The notes: generated by a model not told the origin, from the letters alone. Positions 32,254 to 41,968 are shown, counted from the first letter of the stretch. The stretch is 64,000 nt of DNA from Halomonas icarae (GCF_009901955.1 NZ_WUTS01000001.1:62001-126000); one strand, 5' to 3'. Program-made: numbers and translations.

Positions 32254-32868
32254 ATGACAAGGGCACTGTGTAAGGCAGTCCCGTTGGTGCTGGCGATCAT
32301 GCTGGCCGGCTGTGGTGGCGAGGAGACGTCGTCGCCGGAGTCTACCGAGGCGGCCGACGACAGGACGACGGCCGATGAGGTGAGTTCGGCCAGCGAGAGC
32401 CGTGAGCCGGCCTCAACCGAGGAGGCGCCCAAGGTGCCTCCCTTCGATGAGCCGGTGACGTTCGAATTGAGCTCCCGGCTGGAAAGCGATCGGCGCCTGA
32501 CGGTGGAGGGCGAGACCAACCTGCCTCAGGCGACTCGCCTGCAGGTGATCGTGGAGCGTGAGCTCAGCGGGGTGCGCTGGCGGGGGCGTGTGTCGGTGGC
32601 GGAGGGGGGCTTTGTGGCAGGTCCTTTCGGCCCCGGCAGTGGACTCCCGGATGGTGGCTATCGCGTTACGGTCGATGTTCAGGAGGGCAGCGTCCAGCCG
32701 CGCTCGGTGCGTGAACGCCTGGGCGAGGAGAACGAGCATCTCAGCGGGCCTCTGGTTCACCAGTCGCGGCACGGTCTGGGACAGGTGGCCCGCTACAGTC
32801 AGCGCTTCCTGGTAGGGAGCGAGACGCGGCGCACCCACGATCAGGTAGAGGTGATCCGGGTCGAGTAG
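32254..32868 (+). CDS. Hypothetical lipoprotein
   Basis: The 204-residue protein has a lipoprotein signal (LVLAIMLAGC lipobox). A Ser/Thr/Glu/Ala-rich linker (about 22-65) is followed by a beta-rich domain (PVTFELSSRLESDRRLTVEGETN, LQVIVERELSGVRWRG, FGPGSGLPDGGYRVTVDV). The linker and domain suggest an envelope-anchored protein with a small Ig- or DUF-like fold. I do not recognise the family. It is the first host gene to the right of the element, divergent from the old dusA start. Confidence 0.65.
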   Translation: MTRALCKAVPLVLAIMLAGCGGEETSSPESTEAADDRTTADEVSSASESREPASTEEAPKVPPFDEPVTFELSSRLESDRRLTVEGETNLPQATRLQVIVERELSGVRWRGRVSVAEGGFVAGPFGPGSGLPDGGYRVTVDVQEGSVQPRSVRERLGEENEHLSGPLVHQSRHGLGQVARYSQRFLVGSETRRTHDQVEVIRVE

Positions 32869-32877
32869 CCCCGCCGG

Positions 32878-33618
32878 TTACCAGGGAATGGGTTTGCCTG
32901 CCCAGTCGAGAAAACTGCCGCTGGACTCCGGGCCGCACTCGCCCAGCACCGTCAGCAGGCGTGAGGCAACGAAGCGCGGAGAGAGTAGCTGTTCGGCGGG
33001 CACCCGGGCCTGGAAGGGGCGCGAGAGGCCGGTGTCGGTGGTGCCGGGATGCAAGCAGACTACCGTTAGTTGAGGATTCAGGCGCTTGAGCTCGATGGCG
33101 GCGGTCCGCATCAGCATATTATGGGCTGCCTTGCTGGCACGATAGGCGTACCAGCCACCCAGCCGGTTGTCGCCGATGGAGCCCACCCGCGCCGAGAGGC
33201 TTGCCACCAGCGCGGTGTGCTTCCCTTTCAGGTTGGGCTGCAGGGTCTGGAGCAGAAGGGCCGGCGCCACGGCGTTGACATGAAACAGATGCGTCAGGCT
33301 TGCAGGGTTGAGGTCATCCAGCTTCTTCTCCGGATGGATCCCCAGATTGGTATCGTGCAGGGTGCCAATGGCATTGAACAGCAGATGCAGTGGTGCTTCC
33401 CCCATCCGCTCGGCCAGTGCCTGGTGCCCCCCTTCACGAGTGAGGTCGATGGCCAGCGTCTCATGGCGGGGATCTTCCATGGCGGGCGGGCAGCGGCCGA
33501 CGGCGATCACTCGGCCCGGGCGTGGGTCTGCCAGCAGCGCCTCGACCAGTGCGCCACCGATGCCGCCAGAGGCACCGGTGACAAGGGCGGTGAAACCTGA
33601 GGGAAGAGTGGGCAGCAT
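32878..33618 (-). CDS. Short-chain dehydrogenase/reductase
   Basis: The 246-residue SDR has the cofactor motif TGASGGIG, the NAIGT structural stretch (NNAG variant), the catalytic Ser in SLSARVGSI, and YRASKAA (Tyr and Lys). The ending GSFLDWAGKPIPW is seen in the CsgA/YciK-like cytosolic group annotated only as SDR. NAD(P)H preference and substrate cannot be read. The ATG at 33618 starts the Rossmann fold directly. It is convergent with the lipoprotein gene and divergent from gltX. Confidence 0.82.
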   Translation of the reverse strand: MLPTLPSGFTALVTGASGGIGGALVEALLADPRPGRVIAVGRCPPAMEDPRHETLAIDLTREGGHQALAERMGEAPLHLLFNAIGTLHDTNLGIHPEKKLDDLNPASLTHLFHVNAVAPALLLQTLQPNLKGKHTALVASLSARVGSIGDNRLGGWYAYRASKAAHNMLMRTAAIELKRLNPQLTVVCLHPGTTDTGLSRPFQARVPAEQLLSPRFVASRLLTVLGECGPESSGSFLDWAGKPIPW

Positions 33619-33762
33619 GGGGGTCTCCTCGTCGGGTTGCCAGACATTGACCCCCGATCCCGCCGATGATTCCCGGGCCACGGCTGCCGAGGCGTCAGCA
33701 GGTGCGTATAATGCGAGCACTCACTCATCCATCCACCCTCGGATCCGGGACACCGCAACGAC

Positions 33763-35241
33763 ATGACCGTACGCACGCGTATCGCGCCGTCACCGACCGG
33801 CGATCCTCACGTCGGCACCGCCTATATCGCCCTGTTCAACCTCTGCTTCGCTCGCCAGCACGGCGGGCAGTTCATCCTGCGAATCGAAGACACCGATCGC
33901 GTGCGCTCCACCGCAGAGTCGGAACAGATGATCCTCGACTCGTTGCGCTGGCTGGGCGTCGAGTGGGATGAGGGGCCCGATGTGGGAGGCCCCCATGGGC
34001 CCTATCGTCAGAGCGAGCGGGGGGAGATCTATGCCGAGTATGCCCGCCAGCTGATCGAGTCGGGTCATGCCTTCAAGTGCTACCGCACCAGCGAGGAGCT
34101 CGATGAGTTGCGTGAGTCGCGCAAGGCCGCCGGCATGCACCTGGCGCTCAAGTCAGCCGATCTCGCCCTGCCTGCCGACGAGCAGGCGCGTCGTGAGAGC
34201 GAGGGCTGGCCCCATGTCGTGCGCATGCAGGTGCCGGCGACCGGTACCTGTGTCATTCAGGACATGCTGCGCGGCACTATCGAGGTGGACTGGGCCCAGG
34301 TCGATGCTCAGATTCTGCTCAAGTCCGATGGCATGCCCACCTACCACCTGGCCAACGTGGTCGACGATCATCTGATGGGCATCACTCATGTGCTGCGCGG
34401 CGAGGAGTGGATCAACTCGGCGCCCAAGCATCAGCTGCTCTACGAGTACTTCGGCTGGGAGATGCCGGAGCTGTGCCATATGCCGCTGCTGCGCAATCCG
34501 GACAAGTCGAAGCTCTCCAAGCGCAAGAATCCAACATCGATCAATTACTATCGGCGCATGGGTTATCTGCCCCAGGCGGTGACCAACTACCTGGGTCGCA
34601 TGGGCTGGTCGATGCCCGATGAGCGTGAGAAGTTCAGCCTCGATGAGATGATGGCCCACTTCGATATCCAGCGGGTCTCGCTGGGCGGGCCGGTCTTTGA
34701 CCTGGAAAAGCTGACCTGGCTCAACGGCCTCTATATTCGTGAGGAACTCGACGATGAGGGGTTCCTCAAGGCGCTGATGGAGTGGGCCTTCAACGAGCAG
34801 TACGTGAAGCAGATCCTGCCTCAGGTACGCCCGCGGGTCGAAACCTTCTCGGAGGTTGCCCCTCTGGCCGGCCACTTCTTCTCCGGCGTGCCGGCGATCA
34901 GCGAGACCAGCTTCGACGCCGTCAAGCTGGGGCGCGAGGACCTGGTCAAGCTGCTGCAGTTCCTGGTATGGCGATTCGAGGTCCTGCCTGCCTGGCACAA
35001 GGAGGCGCTGCTTGGTGAGGTGAAGGCGCTCTCCGCACACTTCGAGCTGAAGATGAAGGATCTACTGGCGCCTGTCTTCATTGCCATCACGGGCTCCAGT
35101 GCCAGCACATCGGTCATGGACGCCATGGCGATACTGGGCTCCGACATGACCCGGGCGCGATTGCGTCACGCCATCGCGGTGCTGGGAGGCGTTTCCAAGA
35201 AGCAGGCCAAGCGCTTCGAGAAGGAGTTCCGGGAGCTGTAA
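33763..35241 (+). CDS. gltX: Glutamyl-tRNA synthetase
   Basis: The 492-residue class I synthetase charges tRNA-Glu. The ATP-binding HIGH-type motif is [16 protein letters not shown] near residue 9, and the KMSKS-type motif is SKLSKRKNP near residue 246. The catalytic and anticodon-binding regions follow the usual order. The ATG at 33763 gives [13 protein letters not shown], as expected. tRNA-Ala and tRNA-Glu lie about 200 and 300 bases downstream, so the enzyme gene and one of its substrates are neighbours. Confidence 0.95.
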   Translation: MTVRTRIAPSPTGDPHVGTAYIALFNLCFARQHGGQFILRIEDTDRVRSTAESEQMILDSLRWLGVEWDEGPDVGGPHGPYRQSERGEIYAEYARQLIESGHAFKCYRTSEELDELRESRKAAGMHLALKSADLALPADEQARRESEGWPHVVRMQVPATGTCVIQDMLRGTIEVDWAQVDAQILLKSDGMPTYHLANVVDDHLMGITHVLRGEEWINSAPKHQLLYEYFGWEMPELCHMPLLRNPDKSKLSKRKNPTSINYYRRMGYLPQAVTNYLGRMGWSMPDEREKFSLDEMMAHFDIQRVSLGGPVFDLEKLTWLNGLYIREELDDEGFLKALMEWAFNEQYVKQILPQVRPRVETFSEVAPLAGHFFSGVPAISETSFDAVKLGREDLVKLLQFLVWRFEVLPAWHKEALLGEVKALSAHFELKMKDLLAPVFIAITGSSASTSVMDAMAILGSDMTRARLRHAIAVLGGVSKKQAKRFEKEFREL

Positions 35242-35245
35242 GCTT

Positions 35246-35310
35246 GAAGTGCTCGGCTTCGCCGAGAGCTGGAAGAGCGTCGCTTCGCTCCTGGAAGCGA
35301 GAAGCTTGAA
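35246..35310 (+). repeat. Short imperfect repeats and hairpins after gltX
   Basis: AGCTTGAAG, AGCTGGAAG, CCTGGAAG and again AGCTTGAAG alternate with small hairpins (CTCGGC-TTC-GCCGAG at about 35253 and GAGCG/CGCTC at about 35275). The cluster looks like a REP-type or decayed repeat element. Other genome copies would confirm this. Confidence 0.4.
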
Positions 35311-35316
35311 GAAAGG

Positions 35317-35353
35317 GCTTGAGATTCGAGTCGGCGAACTCTCAAGCTGCTTT
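35317..35353 (+). terminator. Terminator of gltX
   Basis: The arms GCTTGAGA and TCTCAAGC can extend with TTCG/CGAA across a bulge, then TGCTTTTA follows. It lies about 75 bases after the gltX stop. Confidence 0.6.
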
Positions 35354-35393
35354 TAGCTTCCAGCTTAAATATCTCGTGCAAAGCACGAGGGGG

Positions 35394-35422
35394 TTGACGA
35401 AGGGGAGGGGAATCAGTACTAT
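35394..35422 (+). promoter_or_regulatory. tRNA-Ala/tRNA-Glu promoter
   Basis: TTGACG (35394-35399) and TACTAT (35417-35422) are separated by 17 bases, about 22 bases before the tRNA-Ala 5' end. A perfect 7-bp palindrome CTCGTGC-AAA-GCACGAG lies just upstream (35373-35389). Confidence 0.7.
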
Positions 35423-35444
35423 ACGTCTCGTCTTCACGGCACAC

Positions 35445-35520
35445 GGGGCCTTAGCTCAGCTGGGAGAGCGCAACACTGGCAGTGTTGAGGTCAGCGGTTC
35501 GATCCCGCTAGGCTCCACCA
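35445..35520 (+). tRNA. tRNA-Ala (anticodon GGC)
   Basis: The 76-base cloverleaf runs from GGGGCCTTAGCTCAGC to GGCTCCACCA with an encoded CCA end. The acceptor arms GGGGCCT and AGGCTCC pair with one wobble. The anticodon loop TGGCAGT gives GGC. The TTCGATCC loop is intact. Confidence 0.95.
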
Positions 35521-35543
35521 AACGTGCCATGCGTGAAGATAAC

Positions 35544-35619
35544 GTCCCATTCGTCTAGTGGCCTAGGACACCGCCCTTTCACGGCGGGAACAGGGGTTCG
35601 AACCCCCTATGGGACGCCA
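35544..35619 (+). tRNA. tRNA-Glu (anticodon TTC)
   Basis: The 76-base cloverleaf runs from GTCCCATTCGTCTAGTGG to TGGGACGCCA with an encoded CCA end. The anticodon stem CCGCC / GGCGG closes the loop CTTTCAC, giving TTC. It is co-transcribed with tRNA-Ala (23 bases apart) and is the substrate of the upstream gltX product. Confidence 0.95.
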
Positions 35620-35629
35620 CCTTCCTTCG

Positions 35630-35663
35630 AGAAAGGGCATCCAGCAGGATGCCCTTTCTTGTT
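35630..35663 (+). terminator. Terminator of the tRNA pair
   Basis: A perfect 13-bp stem (AGAAAGGGCATCC and its complement) with an AGCA loop is followed by TGTTCTCC, 10 bases after tRNA-Glu. Confidence 0.85.
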
Positions 35664-36009
35664 CTCCGATGTCTTTCCCCGGCGGCGATCACTCTTCGAG
35701 GCTGCCTGCCATCGATCGCGATTCCGCGACGATTTTCACTTGACTTGTCCACTTTGCGGCGTTCCGGCCGGCTGTCTGTGTGCAGCCGACCGGAAATGCC
35801 CATGTCGCCGGGCTTTGTCTAAAAAGCCTTATAAAACAACAATTTAAATTAGGTCAAAAAATGATCAATCTAAGCTCAGGCCGCTTCCCATGGCGATTGT
35901 GCGACCTTTTGGAGGGGTTTTGAACAGGGTTATCCACAGAAAGTGTGGAAAACGCCAGGGCGGTGGGAAAGTCATGCTGCGGCGGCCGTGACGGACCGCC
36001 GCGAAGGGG
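35664..36009. other. Gene-free, AT-rich region with paired DnaA-box-like sites
   Basis: No gene is seen in 346 bases. An AT-rich stretch lies at about 35819-35875. It is followed by a perfect DnaA box TTATCCACA (35930-35938) and, after five bases, an inverted near-match (TTTTCCACA on the minus strand, 35944-35952). No dnaA, dnaN or gidA gene is nearby. Confidence 0.5.
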
Positions 36010-36900
36010 TCAATCGAGCTTCATGGAGCGCAGGCGGCGCAGCAGGGAGGAGGTGTCCCAGCGACCGCCGCCCAGCACCTGGAGGTCGGCATAGAACTGG
36101 TCGACCAGCGCGGTCACCGGCAGGCGAGCCTGTAGCCGACGTGCCTGTTCCAGACAGATGCCGAGATCCTTGCGCATCCAGTCCACGGCGAAGCCGTGCT
36201 CGTACTCATCGGCGATCATGGTGGCGTGGCGGTTTTCCATCTGCCATGAGCCGGCCGCGCCCTTGGCGATGACGTCCACCACGCGTTGCCTGTCGAGGCC
36301 GGCCTGCTCGGCGAAGTGCAGTCCCTCGGCCAGTCCCTGGACCAGGCCGGCGATGCAGATCTGGTTGACCATCTTGGTCAGCTGGCCGCTGCCGACAGGC
36401 CCCATCAGTGTCACCGCGCGGCCGAAGTGGCCGAGCAGTGACTCGACGCGAGTGAAGTCGGCCTCGTCGGCGCCGCACATGATGGTCAGGGCGCCATTCT
36501 CGGCGCCCTGCTGGCCGCCGGAAACCGGGGCGTCGATAAAGCCGATACCCTGCTCACGGCAGGCGGCATCGAGCTCCTCGGCGAGGTCGGCCGAAGCGGT
36601 GGTGTGGTCCACCAGCAGGCTGCCTGGGGCCATGCCGTGCAGGGCGCCATCCTCGCCGCGGATAACCTGGCGGACATCATCATCATTGCCGACGCAGACC
36701 AGCACCAGGTCGGCTCCGCTGGCGGCTTCACGCGGTGTGGCGTGGTGGCTGCCACCGTACTCCTCGCTCCAGGCCTTGGCCTTGGCCGGGGTCCGGTTGT
36801 AGACGCGCACGTCGAGGCCGGCACGGGCCAGGTGGCCGGCCATGGGATAGCCCATGACGCCCAGGCCGATAAAGGCGACTGTCGAGATAGTATTGCTCAT
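36010..36900 (-). CDS. 3-hydroxyisobutyrate dehydrogenase-family NAD(P)-dependent oxidoreductase
   Basis: The 296-residue beta-hydroxyacid dehydrogenase has the cofactor motif FIGLGVMGYPMAGHL, the substrate motif DAPVSGG, and the catalytic Lys in GSGQLTKMVNQ, followed by an all-helical dimerisation domain. It could be tartronate semialdehyde reductase (GarR), MmsB or a succinic-semialdehyde-type reductase. The sequence does not decide between these. It lies alone, convergent with the tRNA operon and upstream on the same strand as nothing else but gltA, whose terminator separates them. Confidence 0.85.
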   Translation of the reverse strand: MSNTISTVAFIGLGVMGYPMAGHLARAGLDVRVYNRTPAKAKAWSEEYGGSHHATPREAASGADLVLVCVGNDDDVRQVIRGEDGALHGMAPGSLLVDHTTASADLAEELDAACREQGIGFIDAPVSGGQQGAENGALTIMCGADEADFTRVESLLGHFGRAVTLMGPVGSGQLTKMVNQICIAGLVQGLAEGLHFAEQAGLDRQRVVDVIAKGAAGSWQMENRHATMIADEYEHGFAVDWMRKDLGICLEQARRLQARLPVTALVDQFYADLQVLGGGRWDTSSLLRRLRSMKLD

Positions 36901-36945
36901 GGCTCTCTCTTCATGTGGGTGGTCGAACGCTGTCAGGATGCAGAA

Positions 36946-36963
36946 AGCCGCCCGAAGGCGGCT
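36946..36963 (-). terminator. Terminator after gltA
   Basis: AGCCGCC and GGCGGCT form a 7-bp stem with a four-base loop. On the minus strand TTCTG follows. It lies 46 bases after the gltA stop. Confidence 0.65.
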
Positions 36964-37008
36964 CTCTGCAGCATAACGTGTGCGGCAACGGGGCGCGCGT
37001 AACCGGGC

Positions 37009-38292
37009 TTACTTGCCAGGGTAGTCGCGCTGGTCGTGGCCGGTGTAGAGCTGGCGGGGGCGACCGATCTTGTAGCTGTCGCTGAGCATCTCGTTCCAGT
37101 GGGAGATCCAGCCGATGGTCCGGGAGACCGCGAAGATCACCGTGAACATGTTGGTGGGGATGCCCATCGCCTTGAGGATGATGCCGGAGTAGAAATCGAC
37201 ATTGGGGTAGAGCTGGCGCTCGACGAAGTACTCGTCCTCGAGAGCGATCTGCTCCAGACGCTTGGCGATCTTCAGCTGAGGATCGTCGATGCCGAGCTCC
37301 GCCAGAACTTCGTCGCAGGTCTCCTTCATCACCTTGGCGCGCGGGTCGAAGTTGCGATAGACGCGGTGACCGAAGCCCATCAGCTTGAACGGATCGTCCT
37401 TATCCTTGGCCTTGTCGATAAAGCGCTGGATGTTCTCCTCGGAGTCATCTCCGATCTCGTCGAGCATCTTCAGCACGGCCTCGTTGGCGCCGCCGTGGGC
37501 CGGTCCCCACAGCGCGGCGATACCGGCGCTGATGCAGGCGAAGGGGTTGGCACCGGTGGAGCCCGCCAGACGCACCGTGGAGGTGGAGGCGTTCTGCTCG
37601 TGATCGGCGTGAAGCATGAAGATGCGGTCCATGGCACGCGCATAGACCGGGTTGATCTTGTAGTCCTCGCACGGGGTGCTGAACATCATGTAGAGGAAGT
37701 TCTCTGCATAGTTCAGATCGTTGCGCGGGTAGTTGAACGGCTGGCCGACGTTGTACTTGTAGGACATCGCCGCGATGGTCGGCATCTTGGCGATCAGACG
37801 GATAGCGCTGATGGTGCGATCCTGCTCGACGTTGATGTCCATATGGTCGTGATAGAAGGCAGCCAGGCCTCCAACCACACCGCAGAGGATCGACATCGGG
37901 TGGGCGTCACGGCGGAAGCCCTTGAAGAAGTTGATGATCTGGTCGTGGACCATGGTGTGGTTACGCACACGGGACTCGAAGTCCGCGTACTTGTCATCAT
38001 CGGGCAGCTCCCCGAACAGCAGCAGATAGCACAGCTCGACGAAGTTGGACTGCTTGGCCAGCTGATCGATCGGGTAGCCGCGGTGCAGAAGTACACCCTT
38101 GCCGCCATCGATGTAGGTAATGGCGGACTGGCACGAGGAGGTGGCCATGAAGCCGGGGTCATAGGTGAACAGACCCTCGGCGCCGAGTCCGCGGACATCG
38201 ATAACGTCGGGGCCTAGAGAACCCGAATAGACGGGCAGTTCGATCGTCTTTTCCAGGCCGTCAACCGTAAGCGTCGCTTTCCTGTCAGCCAT
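37009..38292 (-). CDS. gltA: Citrate synthase (hexameric, type II)
   Basis: The 427-residue enzyme condenses oxaloacetate and acetyl-CoA, the entry step of the TCA cycle. Active-site regions are visible: [15 protein letters not shown] (His), [12 protein letters not shown] (His and Arg) and FYSGI with the nearby Asp. Length and the long N-terminal beta domain ([18 protein letters not shown]) match the NADH-sensitive hexameric type of Gram-negatives. AGGAGG precedes the ATG. It is divergent from sdhC, with its own promoter. Confidence 0.95.
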   Translation of the reverse strand: MADRKATLTVDGLEKTIELPVYSGSLGPDVIDVRGLGAEGLFTYDPGFMATSSCQSAITYIDGGKGVLLHRGYPIDQLAKQSNFVELCYLLLFGELPDDDKYADFESRVRNHTMVHDQIINFFKGFRRDAHPMSILCGVVGGLAAFYHDHMDINVEQDRTISAIRLIAKMPTIAAMSYKYNVGQPFNYPRNDLNYAENFLYMMFSTPCEDYKINPVYARAMDRIFMLHADHEQNASTSTVRLAGSTGANPFACISAGIAALWGPAHGGANEAVLKMLDEIGDDSEENIQRFIDKAKDKDDPFKLMGFGHRVYRNFDPRAKVMKETCDEVLAELGIDDPQLKIAKRLEQIALEDEYFVERQLYPNVDFYSGIILKAMGIPTNMFTVIFAVSRTIGWISHWNEMLSDSYKIGRPRQLYTGHDQRDYPGK

Positions 38293-38381
38293 GGAAGGCC
38301 TCCTCTCGAGTTCGTGTTAGGGCGATAAGTCATTCATTCTTGGGCATCTTCGCTGGGGGAGCCGGCGAAAAAGGTTTGCCC

Positions 38382-38409
38382 ACTATAGAAGCGTCCCAGC
38401 GATTGTCAA
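38382..38409 (-). promoter_or_regulatory. gltA promoter
   Basis: On the minus strand, TTGACA (38404-38409) and TATAGT (38382-38387) are separated by 16 bases, about 90 bases before the gltA ATG. This is a near-consensus sigma-70 promoter. Confidence 0.75.
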
Positions 38410-38580
38410 TTGGTCAATGGTGCGCTGCCGCATGTGCAAGGGAGTTGCTCCTGTCCAGGAGCTGTCTAGGAATTGGTGCATAGCACCATGTGGGCTGCGG
38501 GGCGCCAACGGCGCAATAAAAACTGCGCTAAAGGGAGAGCAGCAGGCTTTGCACCATTGTCTAGTCAAGGCGCTCCCGGT

Positions 38581-38609
38581 TTGTCATGGGGCGGTCGGGC
38601 CCCTATAAT
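38581..38609 (+). promoter_or_regulatory. sdhCDAB promoter
   Basis: TTGTCA (38581-38586) and a perfect TATAAT (38604-38609) are separated by 17 bases. The predicted transcript has a leader of about 125 bases before the sdhC start. Confidence 0.8.
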
Positions 38610-38742
38610 CCACCCCGCGCGACTGGCAGGTAAAGCCGGTCTTGCCGCCCCCCCGGCAACGGCCGATGCCTTCCCGAAACCACCGCCCGCCCGGAGCCAC
38701 CCGAAGCTTACCGTGTGGGCCATAGAGAGTGTGTAGAGAGCC

Positions 38743-39120
38743 GTGAATAGCAAACGACCCGTAAATCTGGATCTGTCCACGATACAGTTTCCGCTACCCG
38801 CCCTGACGTCGATCGCTCACCGCATCACAGGCGTCATCCTCTTCATCGGTACCATCTTTGCCTTCTGGGCACTGAGCGAGTCGCTCTCATCGCCGGCAGG
38901 TTTCGCCGCGGTAAGCGATGCGCTGGCCGGCAATTTCCTGGCCAAGCTGATCGCCTGGGGCCTGCTGTCGGCTCTGGCCTTTCACTTCGTGGCCGGCATC
39001 AAGCACCTGGTCATGGATATGGATATCGGTGTGACCCTCGAGGGCGGCCACAAGAAGGCGCAGATCACCGTGGTGGCCAGCGCCGTACTGATCATTCTGG
39101 CGGGAGTCTGGGTATGGTAA
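38743..39120 (+). CDS. sdhC: Succinate dehydrogenase cytochrome b556 subunit
   Basis: The 125-residue membrane anchor of complex II has three membrane helices. The quinone-site SIAHRITGV region is near the first helix, and the haem-ligand His lies in ALAFHFVAGIKHLVMD. It starts with GTG, preceded by GAGAG, giving NSKRPVNLDL at the start, which is the family pattern. The end overlaps sdhD by seven bases. Confidence 0.93.
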   Translation: MNSKRPVNLDLSTIQFPLPALTSIAHRITGVILFIGTIFAFWALSESLSSPAGFAAVSDALAGNFLAKLIAWGLLSALAFHFVAGIKHLVMDMDIGVTLEGGHKKAQITVVASAVLIILAGVWVW

Positions 39121-39461
39121 CCAATATCACGAACCTCGGCCGCAGTGGCCTCTCCGACTGGCTGATCCAGCGGGTCTCCGCCGTTATCCTGGCGGCCTAT
39201 ACGCTCTTCATCGTTCTCTATCTGCTGTTCAATCCGGATCTCGACTACCTGACCTGGAGCGGCCTGTTCGCCCAGACCTGGATGCGCATCTTCTCGCTGC
39301 TGGCCTTTATCTCTCTGGCTGGCCACGCCTGGGTTGGGCTGTGGACCGTGACGACCGACTACCTCAAGTCGACCGCCACTCGCCTGACCGTTCAACTTCT
39401 TGTCATCCTGGCCATCTTCGCCTTCCTGGTCTGGGGCATTCAGATTCTGTGGGGAGCTTGA
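39114..39461 (+). CDS. sdhD: Succinate dehydrogenase hydrophobic membrane anchor subunit
   Basis: The 115-residue protein has three membrane helices. LSDWLIQRVSAVILAAYTLF is the family start and GHAWVGLWTVTTDYLKS the conserved haem-proximal region. With SdhC it anchors SdhAB and binds ubiquinone and haem b. The start overlaps sdhC, and sdhA follows after three bases. Confidence 0.93.
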   Translation: MVTNITNLGRSGLSDWLIQRVSAVILAAYTLFIVLYLLFNPDLDYLTWSGLFAQTWMRIFSLLAFISLAGHAWVGLWTVTTDYLKSTATRLTVQLLVILAIFAFLVWGIQILWGA

Positions 39462-39464
39462 TTC

Positions 39465-41237
39465 ATGTCCAACATGCGTAGCCTGTCCTTCGACGCGATC
39501 ATCATCGGCGGTGGTGGTGCCGGCCTGCGAGCCGCCCTCGAGCTGGCCAAGTCCGGCAAGAAGACCGCGGTGCTCTCCAAGGTCTTCCCGACGCGCTCGC
39601 ACACCGTGTCTGCCCAGGGTGGCATCACCTGTGCCATCGCCTCGGCCGACCCCAATGACGACTGGCGGTGGCACATGTACGACACCGTCAAGGGCGGCGA
39701 CTATATCGCCGACCAGGATGCCGCCGAGTACATGTGCTCCGAGGGCCCCAAGGCCGTCTTCGAGCTCGAGCACATGGGTCTGCCATTCTCGCGTTTCGAC
39801 AATGGCCGCATCTATCAGCGCCCCTTCGGCGGTCAGTCCAAGGACTTCGGTGCCGGCGGCCAGGCCGCGCGTACCTGTGCCGCGGCCGACCGTACCGGAC
39901 ACGCCCTGCTGCACACGCTTTATCAGAACAACCTGAAGAACAATACCACCTTCCTCAACGAGTGGTACGCCGTCGATCTGGTCAAGAATGCCAATGGCGA
40001 CGTGGTGGGCTGCATCGCCATGGATATCGAGACCGGCGAAGTGGTGCACGTCAAGTCCAAGGCCACCGTCCTGGCGACCGGCGGTTCCGGTCGCATCTAT
40101 GCCTCCACCACCAATGCCCTGATCAATACCGGTGACGGCGTCGGCATGGCGCTGCGTGCTGGCTTCCCGATGCAGGACATGGAGATGTGGCAGTTCCACC
40201 CGACCGGTATCTACGGTGCGGGTACCCTGGTGACCGAAGGCTGCCGCGGTGAGGGGGGCTACCTGGTCAACAAGGATGGCGAGCGCTTCATGGAGCGTTA
40301 CGCTCCCAACGCCAAGGACCTGGCCGGTCGTGACGTGGTGGCCCGCTCCATGGTCATGGAGATCCTCGAGGGGCGTGGCTGCGGCGAGAACGGCGATCAC
40401 GTCTACCTTAAGCTGGATCACCTGGGCGAGGAGGTCCTCGGCAAGCGCCTGCCCGGCATCGTCGAGCTCTCCAAGACCTTTGCCCATGTGGATCCGGCCA
40501 AGGAGCCGATCCCGGTGGTGCCGACCTGTCACTACATGATGGGTGGCGTGCCGACCAACGTGCATGGCCAGGCCATCATGCGGGGTGAGGATGGCAAGGA
40601 TCAGATCGTCAACGGCCTGTTCGCCTGCGGCGAAGTGGCCTGTGTGTCGGTTCACGGTGCCAACCGTCTGGGCGGCAACTCGCTGCTCGACCTGGTGGTG
40701 TTCGGTCGCGCGGCCGGCATGTTCATCGAAGGGGCGCTCAACGAGGGTATCGACTACCTCGATGCCTCCGAGTCCGATATCGAGACGGCGATGAAGCGCA
40801 TCACCCGCTGGAACGAGTCCGAGAGCGGCGAGACGGTGCCGGAGCTCAAGCGTGAGCTGCAGGCCATCATGCAGAACTCCTTCGGCGTGTTCCGCGAAGA
40901 GGAGAACATGCAGAAGGGCGTCAAGCAGCTGGCCGAGCTGCGTGGGCGTATCGACAATGCCTACCTGCCCGACAAGTCCAACGCCTTCAACACCGCTCGT
41001 GTCGAGGCTCTCGAGCTCGATAACCTGATGGAAGTTGCCGAGGCGACCGCCATCGCGGCACTGGAGCGCAAGGAGAGCCGTGGCGCACACTCTCGCTACG
41101 ACTACCCGGACCGTGACGATGTCAACTGGCTGAAGCACTCGCTCTACTTCCCGGCCGACAAGACGATTGGCAAGCGCGACGTCAACTTCGCGCCGAAGAC
41201 CGTCGACACCTTCGAGCCGAAAGTCCGTACCTACTAA
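39465..41237 (+). CDS. sdhA: Succinate dehydrogenase flavoprotein subunit
   Basis: This 590-residue catalytic subunit oxidises succinate to fumarate. The FAD motif [13 protein letters not shown] is near the start. The covalent-FAD His lies in [11 protein letters not shown], and active-site stretches include [20 protein letters not shown] and [14 protein letters not shown]. The C-terminus [13 protein letters not shown] is typical. It is co-transcribed in the order sdhC-D-A-B, with 26 bases before sdhB. Confidence 0.96.
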   Translation: MSNMRSLSFDAIIIGGGGAGLRAALELAKSGKKTAVLSKVFPTRSHTVSAQGGITCAIASADPNDDWRWHMYDTVKGGDYIADQDAAEYMCSEGPKAVFELEHMGLPFSRFDNGRIYQRPFGGQSKDFGAGGQAARTCAAADRTGHALLHTLYQNNLKNNTTFLNEWYAVDLVKNANGDVVGCIAMDIETGEVVHVKSKATVLATGGSGRIYASTTNALINTGDGVGMALRAGFPMQDMEMWQFHPTGIYGAGTLVTEGCRGEGGYLVNKDGERFMERYAPNAKDLAGRDVVARSMVMEILEGRGCGENGDHVYLKLDHLGEEVLGKRLPGIVELSKTFAHVDPAKEPIPVVPTCHYMMGGVPTNVHGQAIMRGEDGKDQIVNGLFACGEVACVSVHGANRLGGNSLLDLVVFGRAAGMFIEGALNEGIDYLDASESDIETAMKRITRWNESESGETVPELKRELQAIMQNSFGVFREEENMQKGVKQLAELRGRIDNAYLPDKSNAFNTARVEALELDNLMEVAEATAIAALERKESRGAHSRYDYPDRDDVNWLKHSLYFPADKTIGKRDVNFAPKTVDTFEPKVRTY

Positions 41238-41263
41238 TTCAGCTAACACGAGGGTGAGTCACG

Positions 41264-41968
41264 ATGCTTCAGGTATCCATCTACCGCTATAACCCGGAGA
41301 CCGACTCCGCGCCGTACATGCAGGAGTTTCAGGTCGACACCCAGGGCCGCGACATCATGGTGCTCGATGTCCTGCACATGATGAAGGAGCAGGACAACGG
41401 CCTGGCCTACCGTCGCAGCTGCCGCGAAGGCGTGTGTGGCTCCGATGGCATGAACATGAACGGCAAGAATGGCCTGGCCTGCATCACCCCGATCTCCGAG
41501 GTGGCGAAGGGCAACAAGCTGGTGCTGCGCCCGCTGCCGGGTCTGCCGGTCATCCGTGACCTGGTGGTCGACATGGGGCTGTTCTACCAGCAGTACGAGC
41601 GTATTCAGCCGTACCTCCAGAATGACGAGCCGGCGCCGGCCATCGAGCGCCTGCAGTCGCCGGAGGATCGCGACAAGCTCGACGGCCTCTACGAGTGTAT
41701 CCTGTGCGCCTGCTGCTCCACGTCCTGCCCGTCTTTCTGGTGGAACCCGGACAAGTTCGTGGGGCCGGCGGGGCTGCTGCAGTCCTATCGCTTCCTGGTG
41801 GACTCCCGCGACACGGCTACCCGTGAGCGTCTGTCCGAGCTCGAGGATCCGTTCAGCGTGTTCCGCTGCCGCGGCATCATGAACTGTGTGGCGGTGTGTC
41901 CCAAGGGGCTCAACCCCACGCGCGCGATCGGCAAGATCCGCGAGATGCTGCTGGCCGACAGTACCTGA
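41264..41968 (+). CDS. sdhB: Succinate dehydrogenase iron-sulfur subunit
   Basis: The 234-residue protein carries electrons from FAD to quinone. The [2Fe-2S] ligands are in SCREGVCGSDGMNMNG and GLAC. The [4Fe-4S] and [3Fe-4S] ligands are in CILCACCSTSCPSFWW and CRGIMNCVAVCPKGL. It is the last gene of sdhCDAB. A terminator follows about 100 bases later, so sucA is probably transcribed partly from its own promoter. Confidence 0.96.
   Translation: MLQVSIYRYNPETDSAPYMQEFQVDTQGRDIMVLDVLHMMKEQDNGLAYRRSCREGVCGSDGMNMNGKNGLACITPISEVAKGNKLVLRPLPGLPVIRDLVVDMGLFYQQYERIQPYLQNDEPAPAIERLQSPEDRDKLDGLYECILCACCSTSCPSFWWNPDKFVGPAGLLQSYRFLVDSRDTATRERLSELEDPFSVFRCRGIMNCVAVCPKGLNPTRAIGKIREMLLADST

Larger units (their letters stand above)
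38293..38742. other. gltA-sdhC divergent control region
   Basis: The 450-base gap holds the gltA promoter (38382-38409, minus) and the sdh promoter (38581-38609, plus). Between them lies a stretch rich in TGCGC/GCGCC words with no gene seen. The sdh leader is about 125 bases long, which leaves room for small-RNA control of sdhC translation, though none is shown. Confidence 0.6.

Noticed and set aside
35664..36009. A chromosomal replication origin
   Set aside because: Only two DnaA-like boxes are seen, and no dnaA, dnaN, gidA or similar neighbours are present.
38982..41249. A 755-codon minus-strand frame opposite sdhA
   Set aside because: It is a shadow of sdhC, sdhD and sdhA codons, with no ribosome site and no known motif.
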